NCBI GenBank assembly: GCA_002359735.1
Contig: DENS01000002.1
Span: forward strand, 187,503-251,502
Length of the DNA stretch: 64,000 bases
Origin: Micavibrio sp. UBA2638
GTDB lineage: Bacteria; Pseudomonadota; Alphaproteobacteria; Micavibrionales; Micavibrionaceae
Direction of reading: 5' to 3'
Of this stretch, positions 25,179 to 34,240 are shown in pieces. The first letter of the stretch is position 1, and every line of letters starts with the position of its first letter. Below the pieces are notes generated by a model that saw nothing but the letters and a program-made list of their open reading frames with translations, ran no database searches and was not told where the DNA came from. Position numbers and translations under genes: made by a program.

Positions 25179-25322
25179 CGGCAAATATATTTGCATCTTT
25201 TTGATTGCGGGCTATAGACATTGGTGCCTCAATCCGCTAAAAGTTTTCCTCAAATGGTGTTGGTCTTTCCCTGACGATTTTGATTCTGCATTAATATCGT
25301 ACAGTGTGAAAGATTACAATCA

Positions 25323-25415
25323 GGAGACTTGGCCGAGTGGCTGAAGGCGCTCCCCTGCTAAGGGAGTATAGGGTTTATAGCTCTATCGAGGGTTCGAATC
25401 CCTCAGTCTCCGCCA
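25323..25415 (+). tRNA. tRNA-Ser(GCU)
   Basis: A complete class II tRNA. The acceptor stem GGAGACT (25323-25329) pairs with AGTCTCC (25405-25411), the discriminator is G25412, and CCA is encoded at 25413-25415. The anticodon loop CTGCTAA gives GCU, reading AGC and AGU. There is a long variable arm, and the T-arm contains GGTTCGAATCC. The flanks, 25179-25322 and 25416-25533, hold no gene that I can support. Confidence 0.97.
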
Positions 25416-25533
25416 TTCTTTTCCTATAAATTTCTGTTTACAGTTCATATTCCGCCCTTCCCAAGACCGCTTTCATTCGCGATTATGAAGGTCTAGGTTG
25501 CATGCAAACAAACGATAACAGGCAGGTCTTTCC

Positions 25534-27003
25534 ATGGCGAACAGCTTTCAATCCCCCCTTCCCTTTCTTACCAAGCCGCGCAAAATACACATCGACATTT
25601 TACCGCTCACGGAAAAAAGCCTAAAAGCATTTACAAAAGAGGCCCCGCCGCACGTCATCAAACAGATTAATAATGCCGGTTTCACAGCAAAAGGCCAATC
25701 CACCCTGGCTTTATTGAATGAACAAGGGGATGTCTATGCCATTCTTATGGGCCTGAGCGCACCCATCAGTCATTACGACAGCGCTTATGCCTATAACACG
25801 GCCAAAGCCTGCCTATCATCAGAGGCCCTAAAAAGCGCGAGTTTTGCCTTTAGTGGCACATTCGATCAGGAGTGCTTAAACAAATTGCATATTGGCTGGG
25901 GCCTCGCCAGTTATAAATTTGACACCTATATTGAAAAACCTTCCGGGGAGCGCCCTGCGCTTGTCCACGACAAGAAAGCCGATAAGGCCCTTGTTGAAAC
26001 AACCCTGAATGCGATATTTACTTTAAAAAATCTCATCAATACCCCGGCCAATGATTGCGGGCCAGAGGACCTGGAGCGCTACATCAAAACACTCGCCAAG
26101 GCCCGTGACGCCAAGGTTAGCGTAGTGAAAGATGATAAACTGATTGAAAAGAACTTTCCCCTGATTTATACCGTTGGCAAAGCCAGCCCCCGCAGGCCCC
26201 GCTTAATTGAGCTAAACTGGGGAAGCGAATCTGACCCCAAAATTACGCTGGTCGGTAAAGGCGTTGCGTTTGACACAGGCGGGCTGGACATCAAGCCGAG
26301 CCAATTTATGCGCCACATGAAAAAAGATATGGGCGGCGCGGCCCATGCCATTAATTTGGCGCATATGATTATGGCCTTAAATTTACCGGTTCGATTAAAA
26401 TTACTTGTGGCCGCCGTTGAAAACGCCATTGATGGTAATGCATTTCGCCCCGGGGACATTATCAAAAGCCGCAAAGGTGTCTTTGTTGAAAACACCAACA
26501 CTGATGCTGAAGGACGCCTGATTCTGGCCGACACCTTAACCTACGCTGCCGAGGGAGAGCCGGATTTGATTATCGATTATGCCACGCTTACCGGATCAGC
26601 CCGCGCAGCATTGGGGCCGGACATCCCCGGCATGTTTTCAAACAACGAAAGTCTTGCCCATGATTTACAGCGCATTTCTTTTCATTGCGAAGACCCGGTC
26701 TGGAATATGCCGCTGTATCACGATTATAAAAAGCACTTAAACAGCAGCGCCGCGGACATCGTGAACAGCGCAGGCTTACCCGGTGATTTAATCTATAGCG
26801 CGCTATTCCTTGAGAGTTTTTTGGTCGAGGGGAAAAAATCCGGAAAAGTTCCGGACTGGATACATCTGGATTGTTACGCCTGGGAACAAACGGGGCGCCC
26901 GGGGCGGCCTGCCGGGGCCGCCGATACAGGCTTGCGCGCTGTTTATGCGTTCCTGGAACATAAATACGGTCCAAAGCCCCATAAAAAAACAAAGAAAGCA
27001 TAA
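25534..27003 (+). CDS. M17 leucyl aminopeptidase family protein
   Basis: The 489-residue protein has the PepA catalytic domain: LVGKGVAFDTGGLDIKPSQ with K242 and D247, KKDMGGAAHAI with D265, and NTDAEGRLILADTLTYA at 322-338. These supply the two-metal site. The N-terminal domain (1-155) is less conserved. It removes N-terminal residues from peptides in the cytoplasm. The basic tail HKKTKKA is unusual but harmless. It is followed after 6 nt by an NlpC/P60 gene, an arrangement common in Alphaproteobacteria. Confidence 0.93.
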   Translation: MANSFQSPLPFLTKPRKIHIDILPLTEKSLKAFTKEAPPHVIKQINNAGFTAKGQSTLALLNEQGDVYAILMGLSAPISHYDSAYAYNTAKACLSSEALKSASFAFSGTFDQECLNKLHIGWGLASYKFDTYIEKPSGERPALVHDKKADKALVETTLNAIFTLKNLINTPANDCGPEDLERYIKTLAKARDAKVSVVKDDKLIEKNFPLIYTVGKASPRRPRLIELNWGSESDPKITLVGKGVAFDTGGLDIKPSQFMRHMKKDMGGAAHAINLAHMIMALNLPVRLKLLVAAVENAIDGNAFRPGDIIKSRKGVFVENTNTDAEGRLILADTLTYAAEGEPDLIIDYATLTGSARAALGPDIPGMFSNNESLAHDLQRISFHCEDPVWNMPLYHDYKKHLNSSAADIVNSAGLPGDLIYSALFLESFLVEGKKSGKVPDWIHLDCYAWEQTGRPGRPAGAADTGLRAVYAFLEHKYGPKPHKKTKKA

Positions 27004-27009
27004 TTCAAA

Positions 27010-27771
27010 ATGGCCAAAAAATTTCAAGTTGTCACTCGCTCCGCGCCATTAATGGCCGCGCCTGATCCCTATAGCGGTTTAACCAGTGAATTATTATACG
27101 GGGAAGTTGTTGAAACCATTTCACATAGCGGTGATTTCCTGCAATGTAAAAATCTTAGCGATGCTTATACCGGCTATGTCACTAAAGAATCTCTAAGCGA
27201 GGAAATCATTGCCCCGACGCATAAAATTATTCGCTTGCATTCCAATATTTATGCCGAACCAGATTTTAAAACCATACCCATCACCCATTTGGCCTTTCTG
27301 TCCGGTCTAACCTTAACCGGGGAAATCGAAAACGGATTTGCCGAAATTGAAGGCGGCGGCTGGATATGGAATGACGATCTGGCCCCCATACATTTTAAAG
27401 CCGCGTCGCCGCTAAACACAGCCAAAATGTTTTTGGGCGTCCCCTATCTATGGGGCGGCAAAACATCGCGCGGGCTGGATTGTTCGGCTTTGGTACAAAT
27501 TGCCATGGAACATTCCGGCCATCATATTTCGCGCGATAGTAAAGATCAGCAGAAATCGGGCATTGGATCATCCGTTCAATTTGACGGCTCGGAACACCCT
27601 AAAGGTTTGCAAGCGGGAGATTTAGTTTTCTTTAAAGGGCATGTTGGAATCATGGCTGATTCTGAACATATCGTGAATGCAACATCACGCACAATGGATG
27701 TACGTATTGAACCGCTAAAAGACATTGTGTCACATTATGATGGCGGTATTACATCTATACGGCGCCTATGA
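27010..27771 (+). CDS. NlpC/P60 endopeptidase with SH3-like domains
   Basis: The 253-residue protein has two SH3-like regions (about 5-62 and 72-128) and an NlpC/P60 domain (135-250). The catalytic Cys is in SRGLDCSALVQIA (C158) and the His in KGHVGIMAD (H211). The layout matches gamma-D-glutamyl-L-diamino-acid endopeptidases (DPP VI-like), which cleave peptidoglycan peptides during recycling. No signal peptide is visible, consistent with cytoplasmic recycling. It is co-transcribed with the preceding M17 aminopeptidase, a sensible peptide-degrading pair. Confidence 0.92.
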   Translation: MAKKFQVVTRSAPLMAAPDPYSGLTSELLYGEVVETISHSGDFLQCKNLSDAYTGYVTKESLSEEIIAPTHKIIRLHSNIYAEPDFKTIPITHLAFLSGLTLTGEIENGFAEIEGGGWIWNDDLAPIHFKAASPLNTAKMFLGVPYLWGGKTSRGLDCSALVQIAMEHSGHHISRDSKDQQKSGIGSSVQFDGSEHPKGLQAGDLVFFKGHVGIMADSEHIVNATSRTMDVRIEPLKDIVSHYDGGITSIRRL

Positions 27772-27835
27772 AGTTAAACAGCGTAGCCAATCGCCCGCCC
27801 ATCACGTATCAGAACATGTTCAATTGATTGCCCGG

Positions 27836-28672
27836 CTACTCTTCCGGAAGCAGAGGTATTGGCTGATTCGGCGCGCTAACCTCTGCAGCCCCTTGTTCAG
27901 GGGCGGTCCCGCTGTTATCGGCATGCGGCAATCCCGCATCGTCATCCCCTAAGACGGCATTACTCTGCGCGGCCGGGTTCATATCGGCGCCCAAATTGTC
28001 AAGAACGCTCATCAAATCCCCCTTATCGCCGGAATCTGCCCCGGATATATCACTTGCAGAATATCCGTCCTGATTGGATACATTGGCGTTCGTTGATTGC
28101 TGTGAGGACAAGGATGCCCCGTCTGAATACGCATCACCGGCCTGACCGGGGGGAATACGGCGCTGGATCGGCGGATCTTTCTTATATTTATCGGCATTCA
28201 TACGCGGCGTGCTGGGGCTAAATTCCTCCAGCATGTGATCTTCAGGTTGCAGGTTATCGCTATTATTATGTACGGGTAACGCCATCTGAGAGGGTTGCAT
28301 GTTGGTAAAGTCGACATCAACAACCGATGGATATTCAAACATTGCACCGGACGCATAATCCCATGAAGCGCCGCCAAGGAAACCATTGGCCACATTACCG
28401 GCAAAATAATCGGATATGGCAGGGCGAATCACAACCGTTTGCTCCCGGTTACCGGGCGCCATACAACGGATCGTCAAATCCGTTTTGGATTTCTTTACAT
28501 CGCGGGTTTGCGGCGGAAAGAAACGATAGCGCACATTATCCGCCCACGCATCGCATGTGGCGTTTTGCGCCCCTGGCGTGCGAATCGTTAACGACTGATA
28601 CCCCTTATCCATGGCATAAGCACATGCGCCAAGGGCGGTTAAAGATAATAAGAAAAAAGTATTTTTAAGCAT
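27836..28672 (-). CDS. Putative lipoprotein
   Basis: From ATG 28672 the protein has 278 residues. It begins MLKNTFFLLSLTALGACAYA with the lipobox LGAC, so it should be lipidated and membrane-anchored. A small domain follows (TIRTPGAQNATCDAWADNVR, DLTIRCMAPGNREQTVVI) with two cysteines that could pair. The second half is low-complexity, rich in Asp, Ser, Asn, Gly and Pro. The frame is open to an ATG at 28696, but that would bury the signal peptide. No family is recognised. Confidence 0.75.
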   Translation of the reverse strand: MLKNTFFLLSLTALGACAYAMDKGYQSLTIRTPGAQNATCDAWADNVRYRFFPPQTRDVKKSKTDLTIRCMAPGNREQTVVIRPAISDYFAGNVANGFLGGASWDYASGAMFEYPSVVDVDFTNMQPSQMALPVHNNSDNLQPEDHMLEEFSPSTPRMNADKYKKDPPIQRRIPPGQAGDAYSDGASLSSQQSTNANVSNQDGYSASDISGADSGDKGDLMSVLDNLGADMNPAAQSNAVLGDDDAGLPHADNSGTAPEQGAAEVSAPNQPIPLLPEE

Positions 28673-28770
28673 GAGACCGACGCGTAAGAAAATCAAAGAA
28701 ATATTACACGTACAAATTTACAGGACATCCCAACACTTGGCAACGCCCATACATAAATTAAATTCAGGGA

Positions 28771-28792
28771 CGTGATCCGGCTTAAGATCACG
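28771..28792 (-). terminator. Hairpin overlapping the clpB stop codon
   Basis: CGTGATC (28771-28777) pairs with GATCACG (28786-28792) across an 8-nt loop. It overlaps the clpB TGA and is followed on the minus strand by TCCCTGAATTTAATTTATG, which is only weakly T-rich. It may be a terminator or an mRNA-stabilising end. Confidence 0.35.
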
Positions 28793-31412
28793 CCACAGAT
28801 TTCATGCTGTCCTTACTGTCGGCTTTTGGAAGATCGACCTCAAAAGATAGATTCTCTTTTTTGACACCAACACGTACAGTTGATCCATCCAAAACATCGC
28901 CTTTTAATATCATCTCGGCCAGTTTGTTTTGTATTTCGTTCTGGATGACCCGTTTCAATGGACGCGCCCCATACGCGGGGTCATAGCCCTTATTGGCAAT
29001 CCATAACTTCGCCTCATCATCGAGATCAAGGTCAATTTTGCGTTCGGCCAGAAGTTTATCCAGATAACGCAGTTGAATATCAACTATGCCAGTCATCTGG
29101 CCACGGCCAAGGCGGCGGAACAGCAGAATTTCATCCATACGGTTTAAAAATTCCGGACGGAACGCGGCTTGAACGGCGCCCATAACCTGATCGCGCACCT
29201 CATTGACATCGGCGCCCTCTTCCTGCGCCACCAGAAATTCAGACCCAAGATTGGACGTCATAATTAACACGGTATTACTGAAATTCACCGTGCGACCCTG
29301 TCCATCGGTAAGGCGCCCGTCATCAAGAACCTGCAATAACACATTAAACACATCCGGGTGCGCTTTTTCGATTTCATCAAACAAAATCACCTGATAAGGG
29401 CGGCGGCGTACGGCCTCGGTCAACGCACCGCCTTCCTCATAGCCAACATAACCAGGAGGCGCCCCAATCATACGGGCCACCGAATGTTTCTCCATATATT
29501 CCGACATATCCATGCGCACCATGGCCGTTTCATCGTCAAATAAAAATTCAGCCAAAGCCTTGGTCAATTCGGTTTTACCAACACCTGTCGGCCCAAGAAA
29601 CAGGAAGGAGCCAATGGGCCTGCGCGGGTCCTGCAAACCGGAACGCGCACGGCGCACAGCATTGGCAACAGCCGTGACAGCGTCATCTTGCCCCACCACA
29701 CGTTTTTTCAGATTGTCTTCCATTGATAACAATTTGTCCCGTTCACCGGCCAGCATCTTATCCACTGGAATACCCGTCCACTTGCTGACGATATGAGCGA
29801 TATCATCTTCAGTGACCTCTTCGTTCAACAAATTGCTGTCCGTCTCCTGCAATTCGGCTGAATCGGTTAACTTTTGCTCCAACTCAGGAATCTTTCCGTA
29901 TTTAATTTCACTGGCCTTGGCCCAGTTGCCTTCACGTTCGGCCTGTTCCAGCTCAATGCGCGCCCGGTCCAACTCTTCAGTGGCCTTCTGCCCGGCATTC
30001 AATTTTTCCTTCTCAGCGCGCCACTGCGTGGTCAAATCCGCAGATTTTGATTCCAGGTCAGATAGCTCCTCATCCAGCTTGGTCAAACGGTCCTTGGACG
30101 CCTCATCGGTTTCCTTTTTCAAGGCTTCACGCTCAATTTTTAACTGAATGATTCTTCGGTCCAGCTCGTCCACCGCCTCGGGCTTACTATCGACCTGCAT
30201 ACGAATACGCGAAGCGGCCTCATCAACCAGATCAATGGCTTTATCCGGCAAAAACCGGTCTGTAATGTAACGATTGGAAAGTGCGGCGGCCGAGACAATC
30301 GCGGCATCTGTAATGCGCACCCCGTGATGCAGTTCATATTTTTCTTTTAATCCGCGCAGAATGGAAACTGTGTCCTCGACAGTCGGTTCCGACACGAAAA
30401 CAGTTTGAAAACGGCGCGCCAAGGCAGCATCTTTTTCAATATATTTGCGGTATTCCTCTAAGGTCGTTGCACCAACCATATGCAATTCACCGCGCGCAAG
30501 TGCTGGCTTCAACATATTGCCCGCATCCATCGCCCCGTCTGATTTGCCGGCACCAACCAATGTATGAAGCTCATCCAGGAAAAGTATGATTTCACCGGAG
30601 GCTGTACGTATTTCATCAAGTACAGCTTTAAGACGTTCCTCGAATTCTCCGCGATACTTCGCACCGGCAAGCAATGCCCCTAAATCCAATGACATCAAGC
30701 GTTTATCACGCAAACTTTCAGGAACATCACCATTAACGATGCGTTGCGCCAGCCCCTCAATGATAGCGGTCTTACCCACGCCGGGCTCCCCGATCAAAAC
30801 CGGATTATTTTTTGTACGTCTGGATAGAACCTGTACGGTACGTCTTATTTCTTCATCGCGCCCGATAACAGGGTCCAGCTTTCCCTCACGTGCCATGGCC
30901 GTAAAATCATGCGCATATTTGCTCAGGGCTTCAAACTGGTCCTCGGCTGTGGCGCTATCGGCTGTGCGTCCTTTGCGCATGGAATTAATGGCTTCATTTA
31001 AATAGCGGTCAGTAACGCCTGCATCTTCAAGATATCCGGCAATATCGGTTTTTTTGGCCAGAACCATGGCTTGCAAAACGCGTTCAATTGTTACAAACTT
31101 ATCCCCTGATTTTTCAGCTAAATTCAATGCGTTATCAACAATTCTTGCTAAATCACTTGAAAGGCGCAGCTGCCCCGCACCAGGCCCTTCGACAGCAGGC
31201 AGTTTTGCAACGGCGCGATCAATATCACGGCGGAGCGCACTGACATCAGCATTGGAATTGCTTAGCAACTTAACCGTCAAGCCATCTTCGTCATCCAGCA
31301 TCATTTTTAACAAATGCTCAGGCTCTAAAGACTGGTGCTTGGAGCGCATGGCCAGTGTCTGCGCTTTTTGTAACAACCCTTTGGTTTTTTCCGTTAATTT
31401 ATCAAAATCCAT
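28788..31412 (-). CDS. clpB: ClpB disaggregase chaperone
   Basis: The 874-residue AAA+ protein has the Clp N domain (1-150) and a first ATPase with GEPGVGKTA and DELHTLVGAGK. The long coiled-coil M domain (about 405-525) is followed by a second ATPase with GPTGVGKTE and LFDEIEKAHPDVFN. ClpB dissolves protein aggregates together with DnaK. A candidate heat-shock (sigma32) promoter lies just upstream at 31485-31513. A strong AGGAG-type ribosome site precedes the ATG. Confidence 0.98.
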   Translation of the reverse strand: MDFDKLTEKTKGLLQKAQTLAMRSKHQSLEPEHLLKMMLDDEDGLTVKLLSNSNADVSALRRDIDRAVAKLPAVEGPGAGQLRLSSDLARIVDNALNLAEKSGDKFVTIERVLQAMVLAKKTDIAGYLEDAGVTDRYLNEAINSMRKGRTADSATAEDQFEALSKYAHDFTAMAREGKLDPVIGRDEEIRRTVQVLSRRTKNNPVLIGEPGVGKTAIIEGLAQRIVNGDVPESLRDKRLMSLDLGALLAGAKYRGEFEERLKAVLDEIRTASGEIILFLDELHTLVGAGKSDGAMDAGNMLKPALARGELHMVGATTLEEYRKYIEKDAALARRFQTVFVSEPTVEDTVSILRGLKEKYELHHGVRITDAAIVSAAALSNRYITDRFLPDKAIDLVDEAASRIRMQVDSKPEAVDELDRRIIQLKIEREALKKETDEASKDRLTKLDEELSDLESKSADLTTQWRAEKEKLNAGQKATEELDRARIELEQAEREGNWAKASEIKYGKIPELEQKLTDSAELQETDSNLLNEEVTEDDIAHIVSKWTGIPVDKMLAGERDKLLSMEDNLKKRVVGQDDAVTAVANAVRRARSGLQDPRRPIGSFLFLGPTGVGKTELTKALAEFLFDDETAMVRMDMSEYMEKHSVARMIGAPPGYVGYEEGGALTEAVRRRPYQVILFDEIEKAHPDVFNVLLQVLDDGRLTDGQGRTVNFSNTVLIMTSNLGSEFLVAQEEGADVNEVRDQVMGAVQAAFRPEFLNRMDEILLFRRLGRGQMTGIVDIQLRYLDKLLAERKIDLDLDDEAKLWIANKGYDPAYGARPLKRVIQNEIQNKLAEMILKGDVLDGSTVRVGVKKENLSFEVDLPKADSKDSMKSVA

Positions 31413-31484
31413 AATAGCTCCTCCTTATACGTCATAACGCCTGCGTGTAAACAATGCACACCTGCTCTACCATGACTCTATACG

Positions 31485-31513
31485 ATATTAGGCACGCTAT
31501 AGATTTTGGCAAG
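31485..31513 (-). promoter_or_regulatory. Candidate sigma32 heat-shock promoter of clpB
   Basis: On the minus strand CTTGCC (31508-31513) is followed by a spacer and CCTAATAT (31485-31492), with CTTG and CCTA 17 nt apart. This fits the alphaproteobacterial RpoH pattern CTTG-N17-CYTATNT reasonably but not perfectly. Position upstream of clpB, a classic RpoH target, supports it. The -35 directly abuts the T run of the upstream terminator. Confidence 0.55.
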
Positions 31514-31539
31514 AAAAAAGGCGGGTTTAAAACCGCCTT
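31511..31539 (-). terminator. Rho-independent terminator after the DUF4167 gene
   Basis: AAGGCGG (31518-31524) pairs with CCGCCTT (31533-31539) over an 8-nt loop, and on the minus strand TTTTTTC follows. It separates the DUF4167 gene from clpB, and its T run merges with the clpB -35 box. Confidence 0.85.
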
Positions 31540-31580
31540 GTTGTGAGACCTTTACGATAGCACGGTATCGCAAGTCAATG

Positions 31581-32021
31581 TTAGGACAGCTCCAGCTCTC
31601 CATCTTTCGAACTCTCACCAAACATACTGCTTGGCAAGCCCAAATCAGCTTCATCATCTGCTTTATCGCCGGCTTTACTTTGCGCATTTTTATTGTTCTG
31701 TGCGGGCTTTGATGGCTCCTTACGCTTTTTATCATGCTCAACATCTGAAATTTCAAATGATTGATTCTCTGTTTCCCAGCTATTGATTAAACGCTGATAA
31801 TGTTCCGCATGTTGCAGGTAACTTTGATATAAAACCATATCACCTGCGCCTTGCGCATCTTTTGCCAGAGCAACATATTTTTCAGACACCTGAAATGCAG
31901 TACCACGGATGCGTACATCTGGCCCGTTGCTGTCAAAAACCTGTGTTTTTTGATTATTGCCCTTGCGTTGGCCACCGCCTCTGTTTCGCGAGCGTCTATT
32001 ATTTGATGATCCGTGTCTCAT
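31581..32021 (-). CDS. DUF4167 protein, probable nucleic-acid binding
   Basis: The 146-residue protein has a basic start MRHGSSNNRRSRNRGGGQRK, followed by the conserved DUF4167 core (DSNGPDVRIRGTAFQVSEKY and then ALAKDAQGAGDMVLYQSYLQ with HAEHYQRLI). A charged low-complexity tail follows. The family is alphaproteobacterial and its function is not established; the Arg/Gly/Asn-rich N-terminus suggests RNA binding. Location downstream of prfA-prmC is the usual neighbourhood. Its terminator is at 31511-31539. Confidence 0.92.
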   Translation of the reverse strand: MRHGSSNNRRSRNRGGGQRKGNNQKTQVFDSNGPDVRIRGTAFQVSEKYVALAKDAQGAGDMVLYQSYLQHAEHYQRLINSWETENQSFEISDVEHDKKRKEPSKPAQNNKNAQSKAGDKADDEADLGLPSSMFGESSKDGELELS

Positions 32022-32254
32022 AAAATTTTTCCATCTCTATTAATTTTTTACTACATAATACGTACAAGCATACACTAAATGCGTACACATTCCTAGCACC
32101 GCTTACCTAAATATACAGGTTTACAAACACTAATTTCAGTATTGCGCTTATTTAAAAACTGCCGGCCGTTTTTGCTCTCACAATGTTTTGAACTAAGCAT
32201 GATCAAGTTACATGCAAGCATCGAAATCAATCAAGCACAGGAATTAAAAAAAAT

Positions 32255-33139
32255 TTACTTATCCCCACAGTAGATTTCCACAACCCGCGGCTGGCCTGCC
32301 AGATCACGGTGTACGCTTATATCACTAAATCGCGATTCTCTGCCGATTCGCATCACGTCATTTTTTTGATCATATCCAATTTCAAAAAGTCCGGTGCCGC
32401 CCTTTTTAATAAATAAATTTATTGTAGAAAAAATTATTTTATAGGCTTGCAAACCGTCTTCGCCTCCATCCAGGGCTTGAATCGGATCAAAATTGCGCAC
32501 TTCGGGCTCCAAATCGGGAATCACACGATTGCTGATATAAGGGGGATTCGAGACAATGAGATCAAATTGCAACGATTCATCCAGCCCTGCAAACCAATCC
32601 GATTCTACAAACTCGGCCCTTGAGTCCAGATTAAACTTTTGCGCATTGCATTTTGCAACCGCCAGGGCCTTTGGCGAAATATCCAGGCCAAGCCCGGTAG
32701 CATTGGGAAATTCATGCAACAAGCTAACCAGCAAGCAGCCCGATCCTGTTCCCATATCCAGAATTTTTATATCTGCATCTTTTGGAAAACGCTGAACGGC
32801 GATATCAATGATGGTTTCTGTGTCGGGCCGCGGGTCAAGCACATCATCCGTCACCTCGAATTCCAGCCCCCAGAATTCCTTTTTCCCGTAAATTTTTGAT
32901 AAAGGGCGCCCCTGCAAGCGCTCTTCCAAATCGTCGGCAATTTTGCGTCGCTCCTGTTCAGGTACTAAAAAACCGGGATCGGCAATAATTTTACCCCAAT
33001 CAATACGGCATCGCTGTTCCAATATAAGGCGCGCCTCCAGTTCCGCCGTCATTATCCCCATTTCCGCCATGGTCATCTTCATGGCCTTATAAAGTTCACC
33101 AAGTGTGTGGGGTAATCTATCGTATAAGCAAGTCAACAA
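32255..33139 (-). CDS. prmC: Release-factor glutamine methyltransferase
   Basis: The 294-residue SAM-dependent enzyme methylates the Gln of the GGQ motif in RF1/RF2. It has the SAM motif LDMGTGSGCLLVSLL, the catalytic NPPY in IVSNPPYISN, and an N-terminal helical domain. The start is TTG 33139 (or the next TTG at 33136), preceded by GGGGG. ATG codons further in would delete the conserved first helix. It lies 19 nt after prfA, whose product is its substrate. The 32022-32254 gap downstream shows only an AT-rich imperfect palindrome at 32154-32173. Confidence 0.95.
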   Translation of the reverse strand: MLTCLYDRLPHTLGELYKAMKMTMAEMGIMTAELEARLILEQRCRIDWGKIIADPGFLVPEQERRKIADDLEERLQGRPLSKIYGKKEFWGLEFEVTDDVLDPRPDTETIIDIAVQRFPKDADIKILDMGTGSGCLLVSLLHEFPNATGLGLDISPKALAVAKCNAQKFNLDSRAEFVESDWFAGLDESLQFDLIVSNPPYISNRVIPDLEPEVRNFDPIQALDGGEDGLQAYKIIFSTINLFIKKGGTGLFEIGYDQKNDVMRIGRESRFSDISVHRDLAGQPRVVEIYCGDK

Positions 33140-33158
33140 GCCCCCGCCGGTATTCTTA

Positions 33159-34223
33159 TCAGGATGAGATTTCTGCCAAAGCGCTGGCTTGATCTTCCAT
33201 GGTCAAGGCTTCGGTCACTTCGTGCAGGCTTTCGCCGCTCAGGACTTCATCCAGCTTATAGAGGGTCAAGTTAATGCGGTGATCGGTCAGGCGCCCTTGC
33301 GGGTAGTTATAGGTGCGAATGCGTTCAGAACGATCACCGGAGCCAACCTGCGATTTTCGGTCCTGCGCCCGTTCGTCGGCAAGTTTCTGGCGCTGAGCGT
33401 CATATAGGCGTGTCCGCAAGATCTTCATGGCCTTATCACGGTTTTTATGCTGCGAACGCTCCTCCTGCATCTCAACCACAACACCTGTGGGAACATGGGT
33501 AATGCGAACGGCAGAATCGGTTGTATTTACGTGCTGACCGCCCGCCCCTTGCGACCGGTAAGTGTCGATACGTAAATCCCGTTCGTCAATGTTGATATCC
33601 ACGTCTTCGGCCTCCGGCAACACAGCCACCGTGGCGGCCGATGTATGAATACGTCCGCTGCTTTCGGTTTTGGGAACCCTTTGAACGCGGTGAACGCCCG
33701 ATTCATATTTAAGACTGGCAAACACATTACGCCCTGATATTTGCGCGATAATCTCCTTATAGCCGCCGGCTTCGCTTTCCGATGCCTCAACGACCTCAAT
33801 CTTCCAACCGTTTTTGGCGGCAAAGCCCTTATACATGGTGAATAAATCCCCGGCAAAGATGGCCGCTTCATCACCGCCCGTTCCGGCGCGGATCTCTAAA
33901 ATGGCGTTCTTGCTATCGGCCTCATCTTTGGGAATAAGGGCCAATTTAATCTTTTGTTCCAGTTTAGGAATTTTCTCATCCAGCACCCGCTTTTCGTCAT
34001 AGGCCATATCCTTCATTTCAGGGTCTAAGAGCATCTCCTCCAGCCCCTCCAGTTCATCTTGGGCTTCCTGCAGCTCATTAATAGCGGCAACAACCGGATC
34101 AAGCTCGGCGTATTCCATAGACAGTTTCGCAAACTCATCCCCGCTCAGGCCGCCTTGCGACATAAGAGCAGCCAATTCTTCATGGCGCGACCGGATTGAT
34201 GATAATTTTTCTGCTAAAGACAT
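33159..34223 (-). CDS. prfA: Peptide chain release factor 1 (RF1)
   Basis: The 354-residue protein has the codon-recognition loop around VPKTESSGRIHTSAATVAVL (a PxT motif, giving UAA/UAG specificity). It also has the catalytic SQGAGGQHVNTTDSAVRITH with GGQ, the target of PrmC. Domain 1 is the N-terminal helical part. It terminates translation at UAA and UAG. It is followed by prmC and preceded on the same strand by a RodZ-like gene, with 17 nt between. Confidence 0.98.
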   Translation of the reverse strand: MSLAEKLSSIRSRHEELAALMSQGGLSGDEFAKLSMEYAELDPVVAAINELQEAQDELEGLEEMLLDPEMKDMAYDEKRVLDEKIPKLEQKIKLALIPKDEADSKNAILEIRAGTGGDEAAIFAGDLFTMYKGFAAKNGWKIEVVEASESEAGGYKEIIAQISGRNVFASLKYESGVHRVQRVPKTESSGRIHTSAATVAVLPEAEDVDINIDERDLRIDTYRSQGAGGQHVNTTDSAVRITHVPTGVVVEMQEERSQHKNRDKAMKILRTRLYDAQRQKLADERAQDRKSQVGSGDRSERIRTYNYPQGRLTDHRINLTLYKLDEVLSGESLHEVTEALTMEDQASALAEISS

Positions 34224-34240
34224 GGTTGAAGGTTTTAAGG

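Noticed and set aside
32154..32173. AAAAAC-tGCCGGCc-GTTTTT palindrome downstream of prmC
   Set aside because: The centre has no room for a proper loop, so the usable stem is only six A/T-rich pairs. Not convincing as a terminator.
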